64,000 bases of DNA from Dendrophyllia cribrosa (lineage: Eukaryota > Cnidaria > Anthozoa > Scleractinia > Dendrophylliidae). The notes under the pieces were generated by a model. The model saw only the letters and a program-made list of their open reading frames with translations, was not told the DNA's origin and did no database searches. Of this stretch, positions 54,969-64,000 are shown in pieces. How positions within the stretch are numbered: the first letter of the stretch is position 1; the number at the start of each line of letters is the position of its first letter. The position numbers were made by a program, and so were the translations under genes. The stretch spans positions 20,402,284 through 20,466,283 of the forward strand of contig JAJLRJ010000010.1 in the NCBI GenBank assembly GCA_024195265.1. The letters are read 5' to 3'.

Positions 54969-57900
54969 CTGACGAAAAATAGAGAAAGATATTCAGTCAG
55001 ATGACAACATGTCTTTGTTTTTCTCTCGTTACAGCTACATCTAGCCAAGCGGAGTGCTATATTTTTTACACTTAAATGGAGTGATTTTTTTGGGAATAAG
55101 TTGGTGGGACATTCCCTTCATGTTTCTGTATCAGACTCTGATTCCTTTGAAACTCTGTTAACAGAAAGCTACCTGCCATTTCCTTTAAAAGTTCTACTAT
55201 TTTTCTTGGAATGTTTCTTGCATTTATTGCACTAATTACAATGAAACGGACGGACATCCGGGATAATAGTGTTCCCGAATTGTGGGACTTAAAGGCGATT
55301 CGTTCGTTGTCTTTAGAGTAATTGAGCCAATTGACATCTTTGCTTCAGAATTAAAAGGCCTTAAAACAGCATTCAGTTGGAGTCAGCGGAAGTTAAGCGT
55401 ATGGAATACTTAAGTGGAACCATTTAAATGATAGCTAGCAAGCAGCACAATGTTTATGCGACGTTTTATTCTGGTGCGACAAAAAATAGTCGAGCCCGAG
55501 TCGTATGTAGCGATATGAAGCTTGTCTCATTACACTTGTACTGACAAACTTACCAGCAAGAGGTGGTCCAGCAATAGACGTGATAGCCATAAAAAAGAAT
55601 TGAACACCAATTCCAGCCGCTACTTTGTCCACACCAACGATATCGGCACACAGGACGGCCAACATCACCACAAAACAGCCATCAAATACACCAAAAACAA
55701 CCATGTACACAACAAGACCAACATAACTTTTCGTCAGTGTACTCAGAGTGTCGGCCACGCCAATAACCAACATGGCTATCTGGAAACAGTACAGTCGGTT
55801 CACTCTCGGGTGGTCGCCGAGTTTGCCGAAGAACAGCCGACCAAAGGTGGATCCAACCGACATCATGCCGACGAGTGTCGAGGACTGGGAATTTGGAATG
55901 CCGCACTCTTCGGCGTAGGCTGGCTGTTGGGTAAAATGAGACATGTATTATAATTTCACTCTTTCTAAATACAGCGGATACACTCTATTTAAACGTAGTC
56001 AAAAGACTATAAGAAGCGTATTAGAGCAGTTTTCAACTGAGTACGGTATTATAAAAACAAAAAACAAAGTATTTACTCTGGCCAATCACAACAGACATGG
56101 ACAATCCAATAAACCAATCAGAACGCGAAACAAATACATGCCGCAGGCGCCAAGCGCGAAAAAACACGTGCGAGCAAGTCACGATTGGTTTTGGTTTTAC
56201 TTCTGATTGGTCGATAAAACGGTGCAAAATTGTTTAGCCAATCACAAAGCGTAGCATTGTGAGACCAAAGCAATTGCGTAAATACTCTATAACACTTGTC
56301 TACAGAGATGGCTACTATCAAAGAAGATTACCTCTGTCAAAACATTGTCAAATTTCTCCGACATTTCGATAAGTGTACTCATTTACACACCTCTGACGAT
56401 CGTTCGAAACACGATTAACACCAGATGTTGTTGAGCTAAAAAACACTTTAATTTCATGTTATACAGGATTAGCATAATCCTGTTTTTAACGAGCGGGTCT
56501 TGGGTGGAGAGAGGCCGTTTGAACTATTACTTACCAAATGAACAAAAGGCACGAAGTATCCCATCATAAACGCGCTCAAAGATAAGCACCAGACCAAAAA
56601 AGCCTTGTTCTTGAAAATCGAAAAGTCGAACATTGGAGGTCGCTTCTTTTTCTCATCTTTCTCGACCTTCTCCACGTCCTTGTCAGCTTGACTAGGAGCT
56701 CTATAAAGCAAGGCGCCAATGGTGCATAAACTTAGCATCCCTGCGAGCACCCTTGTAGAGTTGGCCCATCCAAGACGGTTCACTGCCAGCTGCATGAGGG
56801 GACCCATGGCAATAGTGCCCACGCCACTTCCGGCCGTCACTATACCGTTTGCAAGGCTGATGCGTCTGAAACAATAGAGATGATAATACCTTTGTCAAGA
56901 GCACGATGTGAACAGACCATAGACAAAGGTACACGATTTAACGCTACCGAGAAGTACTTCTCAGCGGGTCCTGTTTATTATGGGCGCTTACCATTGTCAT
57001 AACTGGCCTGAGACCTGTTCCTGCAAGTAGCTGCAAGTCCATCAAAATGATGCATGCTATCTACGTATTGACCGGTCTGGACGGACAAAGTTCAAAAAAT
57101 AATGGCGCACTATTTACCAATTGATCGGCCCGGTCAGCCAGTTCTGATAAACGGTAAGCGTCTGTGTACAAGGCGGTTCTACCTTTCGAATATGTACATA
57201 GATTTATACATTACGGCTATTCAAATGAAAGGTAATGAACAGTAATTTCTTTAGTGCTTTTTAATATATAACCGTGGATGTAATCCTCAAGTGTAACCCA
57301 CATTCAATTGCATTCTGTGTGACTCGTGAATGAAATCCTAAAGTGGGGCTATTCAAATGAAAGCTATTGAGCATTACGTTTCTTTGACGCTATCAATTAT
57401 ACTCTGCAAACTGGTTCTAACCTTTGAGTCTATGGATGAAATCCTTAAAAGTGTGATCAATAAAATGAAAACTGCAGAGCAATTTACTTTTCTGTGGTGC
57501 AGTAACCACTGTACATACTGAGTTGCAATGGAGTTGAATGTCTGCGTAGAACTGCAGCCTGCGTTCTGCCAATTTGGCTTGCATTTTTAAATTACGTTTT
57601 GTTTGTAAATAAAGATCTTGATCTACAAAAAAAATGATGCATTGCTATGACGATATGCCTACTTGCTTGTGATAAAACAATACAGCCTCAGCAATTAAGT
57701 GTAATTTGATGCCACCTTCGATTTATCGAACTAATTTTCGTTTCCCTTGGAGGCTCGAGAAAAAGGGAGTCTACTGTACAATTAAAAAATGACAAAAAAA
57801 TGTGCCCCAGTAATTTCATGGGTTAAGTACTACTCTTCCCAGTAAATCGCGACACCCTCGATATTTTGGCCGCCTTCGGGGCGACGATCGTGATTCCTTG

Positions 57901-60900
57901 AGTCTATTTTAGTTTGAGTTCAAACACTGCACAAAGGAAGTGCGATCGCGAATACAGAAAAGCTCGTCACGTGGTACGGACAAATGTGCCATGTGATGCA
58001 TTTGAAATAGACTCGCGCATAACTCAGAAGGAGGCCATAACATTTGTGGAAGTTGCAGTTTACTGGGAAGACAGAGACACCTTGCTGAGTAAAAATCACT
58101 CACCTTGAAAACCAGTAAGGAAGCGATCGAAGTGTTGGCAAGTAACTCATACTCGCCCCAATCCCCCACAAAACACCAAAAGTGACGTAAAGACGGTAAA
58201 CATCAGACACGAATGACGACAAGACAAATCCCAGAACACCTAGCAAACCACCAATAAACGCCACTACCCGACAGCCAACGCGTTCACACAGCGCTGACGT
58301 CACTGGAGCGAAAAGGAACATCATGCCAAGGCCGATTGAAATGACCCAAGCTGAGAAAATAATGAACACAAAATATAAACAAAAACATATAAGGAAGCAC
58401 ATGAAATAAAGCGGCTTAACTGGTGTTTAAAACTGATAAGCAGTCGTAAAAAAGAGAATATTCAAATTTAGTGGCAAATTGAGGATCAAGGTCAATTTGT
58501 CCGAATAAGAATATGCCAAATTGTAAAACAAGTGTAAAAGTGAAATTGTGATCGGACAGAAAAATCGAACGTGACTGGGAAAAAATTTCACGCAAAACAG
58601 CTTTCATCTACTTCTTATGCAAATGTGGCAGTCATTTGCACGAAAGTTCAAGATCAAGTCCAAACACTTAATCAACTCTGACAGGGAAATTAAAATTGTC
58701 ATCGACATCTGCGCCTCTAGCAAACACGATCACGAACGTAACGAATGCGATTCACAGTTTTTCTCGTCTCTAAAAAGCCTTCAAATGTTACAGATTACAG
58801 AATGAAAACGGTGGGGAATTTAACACGATGTATTTTAAATTCTTGAAACGAGATCATTTAGACCCTGAAAAAGTTGAATTAAGCTCGTACGTGCTCTGGT
58901 GTTCACAGAAGAGGGGTTTATGAATATAAAATTAATTCTCCCAAGAAACGAGGATCAATTAACTTACAACTCTGCATGTAAACAACAACTGACGAAAACA
59001 AAAGAAACGGCAACAATCTCTTTCATTTGAGACTGATTAAATCTGGCTTGTATTAAGAAAATTTAAAGTATAGGAAATGTACAAGAGGTAAGAAAATCTA
59101 CAATTAGACTTTCACCATCCAACATGGTTAATGAATAAAACCATACTCTCTACTAAAATACAATATAATACACAAAAACTGTATGTTCTTCAAGAATTGC
59201 AAGCCTTCACATAACTTGAATAATATTACTAAAATTTCAACTATAAAAATAAACTGCTTCGATTTTATACTTGCTGTACAAAATTTATTAAAAGAATATT
59301 GTGTGACGTTAAAATAATTTGAAGAATACTTAAAATGTTGTATTAAACATAATGCGCGTAGCTTGCTTGGTCAGTCAAACACCACAGGAACTGCGTGCGT
59401 TTTAAGGTTACCGTGTACCTTCAGATCGACCATTTTATTGAATTTTTTTGGGCGTTAAAATAAAGTTTACAGAATGAACTTTCATCCAAAAACAAATATC
59501 AAAAAATAGTGAAAATTGACAGAGAAATGACGGTATAACGTTTTGAACGGAAGTAAAAGTTTCTCTTTTGATTAATTTAGCGGCGCTGTTTCTCAAGGTT
59601 AATTTTTCGCCTGTAGGGGACACTTTAAAGAGCTACAACTCAAAGGGAATTTGTTCGATTTTCCTCAAATTTGGACAGAAGCTAGGCTAACATATAATGT
59701 GTTGGCGAATTTCTTATTTCCGAAAACTTTTTCGTCAAGAGCCATTTCCGTGCGATCACTCCAATTTTTTTTCTCCCTTTTTCGAAAATATTCTGTAACT
59801 TTTCACTGCAATTGAATATGGGAAATCGCCGACAGGTTTTTTTAGCGCTTCGTGTCCGGAAATCCGAGAACAAATCAAATTAGCAAAATACAATAATCGC
59901 TTTGAGTTATAGCGTTTTAAAGCTGATTCGGACGTTCGTAAAAAATTCGACAATTCAAAAATTCGACAATTCATTTCATTACCAAATGGTTTCCATATTT
60001 AGATAGCCAGCTCTATAAGCTTTAATTTGATATTTGGGTTTAGGTATATTAAGCGTAATCTTAAGACGCTAGAGCTGTTATACTGGAGACACCCCCGAAG
60101 GTACACGGTAACCTTAATCATTCTGTACATTTCTCTCGTTATTTGTTAATTATTTATTCAAAAAATGTCACAAGAACAGCTTTGTTAAACTGACATTTTT
60201 TGTTTTAATAATTTGAACAAGAACAAATGTAGCCTTCGTGGCAAAGGGGAGGGGAAAGGGGGATTCGGACGCGCGCCCTCTCTAGCGCTAGCCTACACGA
60301 CAGCACTTCTGGGGCGCGCGAGCGTCTTTCCATCCCTCCCCTCGTAGCCTGCATAACAAGCGTTATTGGGGGCGCTCAAGCGAGTTTTGGGACGCGAGCG
60401 CGAAGCGCGTGACACGCACGGGGAGGGAAAAGAAAAGTTATTTTTTCCTTTCCCTCCCCGTGCGTGTCTCGCGCCCCAAAACCCGCTTGAGCGCCCCCAA
60501 TAACGCCTGTTATGCAAGCTACTCCCCTCGCGTCGCCTCGCGCTCGTTGCTCGATGCTCGCGCATCACAAAAGCGCCTGTTGTACAGCTGGCTGGGTCAA
60601 CTGACAGCAGTAAAAGACAGCAGTTACATGTCTGTAACTAATGTGAAAGAAGAAACGGACTCTTGAGCCGGCAGAAGGAAAACAAACTTCCTGGATTTAT
60701 ACGTGGATCAGGATGTATTATAAATTCCCCATCTCTAGATAAATCTCCTACTGAGGAGAGAGTCTTACAAAGCGACAATTTGGATGGTACATGTTTGCAG
60801 TAATTTCGCACATGCTTATAACCAGATCACAGATATATACAATTTACAAAGTTAACAACCGATAATCTTGTTACTTCAAATCATTCAATTTTCCTTTTGG

Positions 60901-63853
60901 CCATTGGTAGCATTCACAAAGATGACCGTGATACCAAATACCAAAGGAGCAATGGCTGCCTCCTGATCAGTCCCACCCACATACACATCCCACATCCGGA
61001 GAGGGGGTGAAATAAATAATAGCCTCGATTTCCGCCGTTCACTCGCACTCAAAATATTACAAGGGCCCGTTCGTTTTTTTCTGCGCTAGAACAGTCATAG
61101 CACCTTAACCGAGCTTGCCTCTTGGCCTGTATCACTGAGGCGTTCAAAAAAAAACTTTCGCGCCTATCCTTCGCTCGCTTCCAAATTAAAAAGGGCAAAG
61201 CTTCTGTTGTTTACGCAGAAAAGGTGTCAGTCAATTTTGGCAATCAACCTACGTTCCTTTCAAGAGTCGCGCCAATTTAGTCAGTGATTTTACTTTTTAT
61301 CACACACGTGCAGTACACAGATATCAGGTTTTGATAACTATGCTTTACTAGGCTTCTGCGAAACCGCTCCCTATTCTAGACTAGGGTTGTTGTGCATAGA
61401 CGAAAAACAAAACAGAAACGCTTTGGCAAATGGGAAAAGAAAACGGCAAACGAAGAATCTGGGTGTTCGTCCTGCATGCAACGAGTCGGATCAGTGTTAA
61501 ATAAACAATTGCGACACGTCCAAAGTTGCGTCGATAAGAAAAGTGTCGATTGACTGACCGGACTTGGAACAGCTCCAAACAGGAGCCTAGTAAACAAATA
61601 TTGCAACGCGCAGCATGCAACGAGCGCGCCGTCATTGCCGAGAATCAAATAACTGACCGCAATCTCACTCGCATTAAGTTGTTGTGCAGCTGTAATTTTA
61701 CAGTCGCAATTTCTTATCAGTTCTTTTCTTTCAAAACATTATAGAATTTCTTAAGGTAAAACAAGAAGCACTGTGAATCCTGAAGAGGGAAACCGAGTTA
61801 TTTCCCGTTACAGCAGCCATTTGTGATTAAAACAGTCCAGTGTTTCTTTCAAAGAAAGCCGATTAAACTCGTTAAAATGAAGGCTTCCAAAACACGATTG
61901 AAAACACTGATAATGGATTTCATTAGATAAGTGGACACACGAATTATCAAAAGTTATTTTTGTATGCAAATCAAATAACTTTCTCCACGATCTAGCTACC
62001 AAAATTTTCGAGCTCCAAAATAAACTAAACCTCTGACGTTTGTGCAAAAATGTTTCTTTGCATAGATAGCTAAATTGTATTTGCGAGAAATAATTGAATT
62101 GCTTACGTCAACTATCTAACGAAGCACAAATATAAAGCCATAAAGCTTGTTTATTGTTTGATATGCAAAATTTTCTGGCTCAATGTAAAGGTCAGGCCGA
62201 GAAAATGAGTTACATAACAAGCAGATAACAAGAATTATAGATCAAAATTGATTTTGAGGCCACGCTCATTCTGGAAATACAAAACACGGTTCGCTGTAAA
62301 ATACAACAGCAATAGACTAATTAAGCTTGTACGGAATTATGTACAAAAATAGTCCAATTTACAGTGTACTTTTTGAAATGTACAAAAGGGCACTGTATGC
62401 GTGTTTCCACCGCGGTCAAACGAGAGAAATTTGCAAAAGTTAACGTTAAGCAAAAGTTAAAGTTAAGTTTGTCATTTTCACTGTTTAAAGTTTAATATAT
62501 TACCAATACACTGTCAATTCACTAAACGTTTTAAAAATTTACTAAAAAAGTTCTAAGCGTTTGAAAACTAAGCTGCAGAATTGTCGGCGCCATTTGCCAA
62601 CACAATTATTTTGTTCAGGCACGAAGCGTTTTGGTCAGTTTTCAACGAAAAGAAGCTCATTATTTTAAGAAAGATGAAAAGATAGTTACATAAACTAATT
62701 ATTTTATACATCCTTGCCCATGTTTTCACTTAATATTAAATGAAATCCCACTAAATAAAACGAGAAACGCCTCGGACGTTTGACCGCGGTGAAATGCGTG
62801 TTATGTATGTCAGCAGGGATCGGAACTTGTTTAAAGATGTCGCAAGAACGCCAGAGGTATTGAAAAGTGTAATATACTCCACATACACACACGCACCATG
62901 AGCACAATTTCATTATTTGCCAGGTCGGCAGTAAAAAACGAAACCTCAATTTTATTTTTATAAATTGACCAACAGTTGAAATCGTCCGGGTTAAGGTCCA
63001 AAAATTTGCATAAAATTCGTAATTTCACTTCCGGTAATTATTCAAGATCTGTCAAACCTAAACGAACGCGAAATTTTTATTTTTATTTCGTGTATTTCAG
63101 TTCTAAAACCGCTGAACAGTCTTCGATCCAGCGAAATCAATTCAGCTGCAGGCAACTTCAACTAGAAATGCATAAACAAGAGTTTATAAACTCTAGAAAT
63201 AAAACGCAATTTAGAGATGGCGATTTTCAAATATTTAATACTGCATTCGATCGCAACATGGAAAGTAAACTTTATAACTTTGAAAACACCGGATAGTTAA
63301 ACTTTGGAGAAATAATCTGTTGAAGTTGGAATCTAAATTTATTGGCTGCGATCGAATATCCGGTGCAATTTGCGGTCGCCGGCTCAAAAATATTTTTTGG
63401 GGAATTTGAAGTTTATCGCTGATTTTAAAATTATAAATGCGAAACAGAGAAAGGAAGGCAACTTGAAAGAGAGCAATCTAAATAAATACAACGAAGAATG
63501 ACCCGCTAAACAGTTTTGGATTGGTTGCTTGGATGAATAAAAAAGTAGACCGGTGGCCCGATTCGAAAGCGCTGGATGTTTTAATAAGCGGACCTGCGGC
63601 TCTCTTCATGACCAGGATATTGTGGCAGAAATCGAAAATGCCTACCTGTTTCTCCTTTGTTGGTCTTGAATTCCTCCAACAAAGCCTTGTATAAGATGCC
63701 TGTGTTATTCTGTATTCCCAGAATAACAAATTGAGCTATAAACCCCGCGAGACAAACCAGCCAGCCCCAGCCGCCTTCGGGAACTGCCGATCGGACCTCA
63801 ATTTCCATCTGAATTGTCTCGATTTCTCTACTTTCTTTGGTATCCTTCCCCAT
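54550..63853 (-). CDS. Monocarboxylate-transporter-like (SLC16/MCT) protein, 5 exons (whole gene span)
   Basis: Five exons with matching phases give 524 residues, normal for the family (about 450-550). Signatures: PEGGWGWLV before TM1 (the [DE]GGWGW motif, residues 25-33); YWFSRRISLANGIVTAGSG around TM5; and FGR at the start of TM8 carrying the conserved transport Arg. Twelve hydrophobic segments lie either side of a charged cytoplasmic loop between TM6 and TM7 (KDVEKVEKDEKKKRPP). MCTs move lactate, pyruvate, ketone bodies or other small acids with protons across the plasma membrane; some members carry aromatic amino acids or thyroid hormone, so the substrate is not assigned. The TM8 Asp that precedes this Arg in MCT1 is not seen. 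The C-terminal tail (about 420-524) is Ser-rich and unconserved. Confidence 0.92.
55554..55923 (-). CDS. MCT-like exon 4 (TM8-TM11)
   Basis: Residues 263-385: SSTLVGMMSVGSTFGRLFFG with the conserved Arg, GKLGDH at the TM8-TM9 turn, then three further membrane helices ending SIAGPPLAG. Acceptor CAACAG|C, donor G|GTAAGT. Confidence 0.9.
56022..56300. mobile_element. Dispersed repeat in MCT-like intron 3
   Basis: 'gagcagttttcaactgagta', 'ctctggccaatcacaacag', 'cacgattggttttggtttta' and 'tagccaatcacaaagcg' match the host repeat at 22133-23995 in inverse orientation. A 5' fragment is also at 38640-38700. Confidence 0.65.
56535..56865 (-). CDS. MCT-like exon 3 (TM5-TM7 and cytoplasmic loop)
   Basis: Residues 153-262: RISLANGIVTAGSGVG, a charged loop, then FDFSIFKNKAFLVWCLSLSA. 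Acceptor TTTCAG|A completes the Arg split with exon 2; donor TTG|GTAAGT. Confidence 0.9.
57190..57505 (-). repeat. 106-bp repeat family, inverse orientation (MCT-like intron 2)
   Basis: About three worn units with 'attcaaatgaaagctattgagc', 'ggttctaacctttgagtctatggatgaaatcct' and 'gcagagcaatttac'. Confidence 0.75.
58104..58350 (-). CDS. MCT-like exon 2 (TM2-TM5)
   Basis: Residues 70-151: AWVISIGLGMMFLFAPVTSA, then LCERVGCRVVAFIGGLLG and SYLPTLRSLPYWFS. The P-V-T-S-A-L-x-x-R-x-G-C-R block is typical of TM2-TM3 in MCTs. Acceptor TCTCAG|CT, donor AG|GTGAGT. Confidence 0.9.
59402..60117. mobile_element. 716-bp TIR element in MCT-like intron 1
   Basis: Perfect 21-bp termini 'ttaaggttaccgtgtacctt(c)' and '(g)aaggtacacggtaaccttaa'. 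TTAA at each outer end may be a target duplication or part of the terminus. Short ORFs inside have no transposase match that I recognise. Confidence 0.8.
60344..60522. mobile_element. GC-rich palindromic MITE, about 179 bp
   Basis: Arms 'gtagcctgcataacaagcgttattgggggcgctcaagcg' and 'cgcttgagcgcccccaataacgcctgttatgcaagctac' (imperfect), then 'cacgcacggggaggga' and 'tccctccccgtgcgtg' around 'aaaagttattttttcc'. Stands out from its AT-rich surroundings. Confidence 0.88.
63646..63853 (-). CDS. MCT-like exon 1 (start, TM1)
   Basis: Residues 1-69. ATG at 63853 lies in a good context upstream of the hydrophilic N-terminus and EGGWGW. Donor ACAG|GTAGGC. Confidence 0.88.
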
Positions 63854-64000
63854 GACCGTATATTTTCTGCAAATTTCTTCAAGCGAGAGCTGTGAGACCT
63901 GAAAATGTGATGTTAACTAAGCTCTCTCTTCACGCGAACCGCTCTCTCAGCGAGCAAAATTTCAGGTGAGAATTTTTTTATTGCTAGGTTGAAATCTTCA
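63854..64000 (-). promoter_or_regulatory. 5' flank of the MCT-like gene
   Basis: Holds the 5' untranslated sequence and perhaps a promoter or an upstream non-coding exon. 'tttgcag' lies just upstream of the ATG on the minus strand and could be a 3' splice site. No TATA box is evident in the short stretch available. Confidence 0.4.

Larger units (their letters stand above)
58351..63645 (-). other. MCT-like intron 1, about 5.3 kb
   Basis: Contains the elements at 59402-60117 and 60344-60522. The remaining stretches (58351-59400, 60530-63645) are AT-rich with no recognised exon; short ORFs have no domain. Confidence 0.7.

Noticed and set aside
1..64000. Bacterial symbiont, viral or mitochondrial origin
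   Set aside because: Clear spliced animal genes, long introns and eukaryotic transposons cover the window; no viral or bacterial gene was seen.

Overview
The window looks like nuclear DNA of an invertebrate animal, most likely an anthozoan cnidarian and probably a stony coral. It is AT-rich, its genes are cut into short exons by long introns with GT..AG borders, and much of the non-coding DNA is small DNA transposons, inverted-repeat elements, tRNA-derived SINEs and a 106-bp minisatellite. There are no operons, Shine-Dalgarno sites, CRISPR arrays or dense bacterial ORFs. The clade is inferred from repeat character and protein families, not proven here.

Layout. 1-15083: no gene recognised; diverged repeats, including several blocks of the 106-bp repeat and two inverted-repeat elements. 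15084-37836 (minus): one 17-exon gene rebuilt exon by exon with matching phases, encoding a 687-residue TBRG1/NIAM-like nuclear protein with FYRN and FYRC domains. It also carries an N-terminal winged-helix domain that reads as HARE-HTH and precedes the point where vertebrate TBRG1 starts. 37837-40168: head-to-head intergenic region with one arm of a large inverted repeat. 40169-41737 (plus): a two-exon rhodopsin-class G-protein-coupled receptor of 321 residues. 41738-54549: transposon-rich, with a piggyBac-like element (TTAA borders), hAT-like elements including a decayed transposase, and several palindromic MITEs. 54550-63853 (minus): a five-exon monocarboxylate-transporter-like (SLC16) gene, 524 residues, 12 membrane segments. 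63854-64000: its 5' flank.

The three genes have unrelated roles (chromatin/transcription, cell-surface signalling, membrane transport) and nothing suggests they work together. TBRG1-like and the receptor are divergently oriented about 2.3 kb apart; the receptor and the transporter are tail to tail about 12.8 kb apart.

The non-coding part is the richer source of novelty. TBRG1 intron 10 holds a three-level nest of elements. Intron 6 holds a 1.68-kb element whose exact borders and 4-bp target duplication can be read because a related copy 5 kb away keeps the empty site. Intron 4 holds a foldback element with arms of about 400 bp. Intron 2 carries a decayed HIRAN-like coding fragment inside a pogo-like element. 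I found no convincing new defence or biosynthetic system; the most interesting coding observation is the HARE-HTH plus FYRN/FYRC combination.
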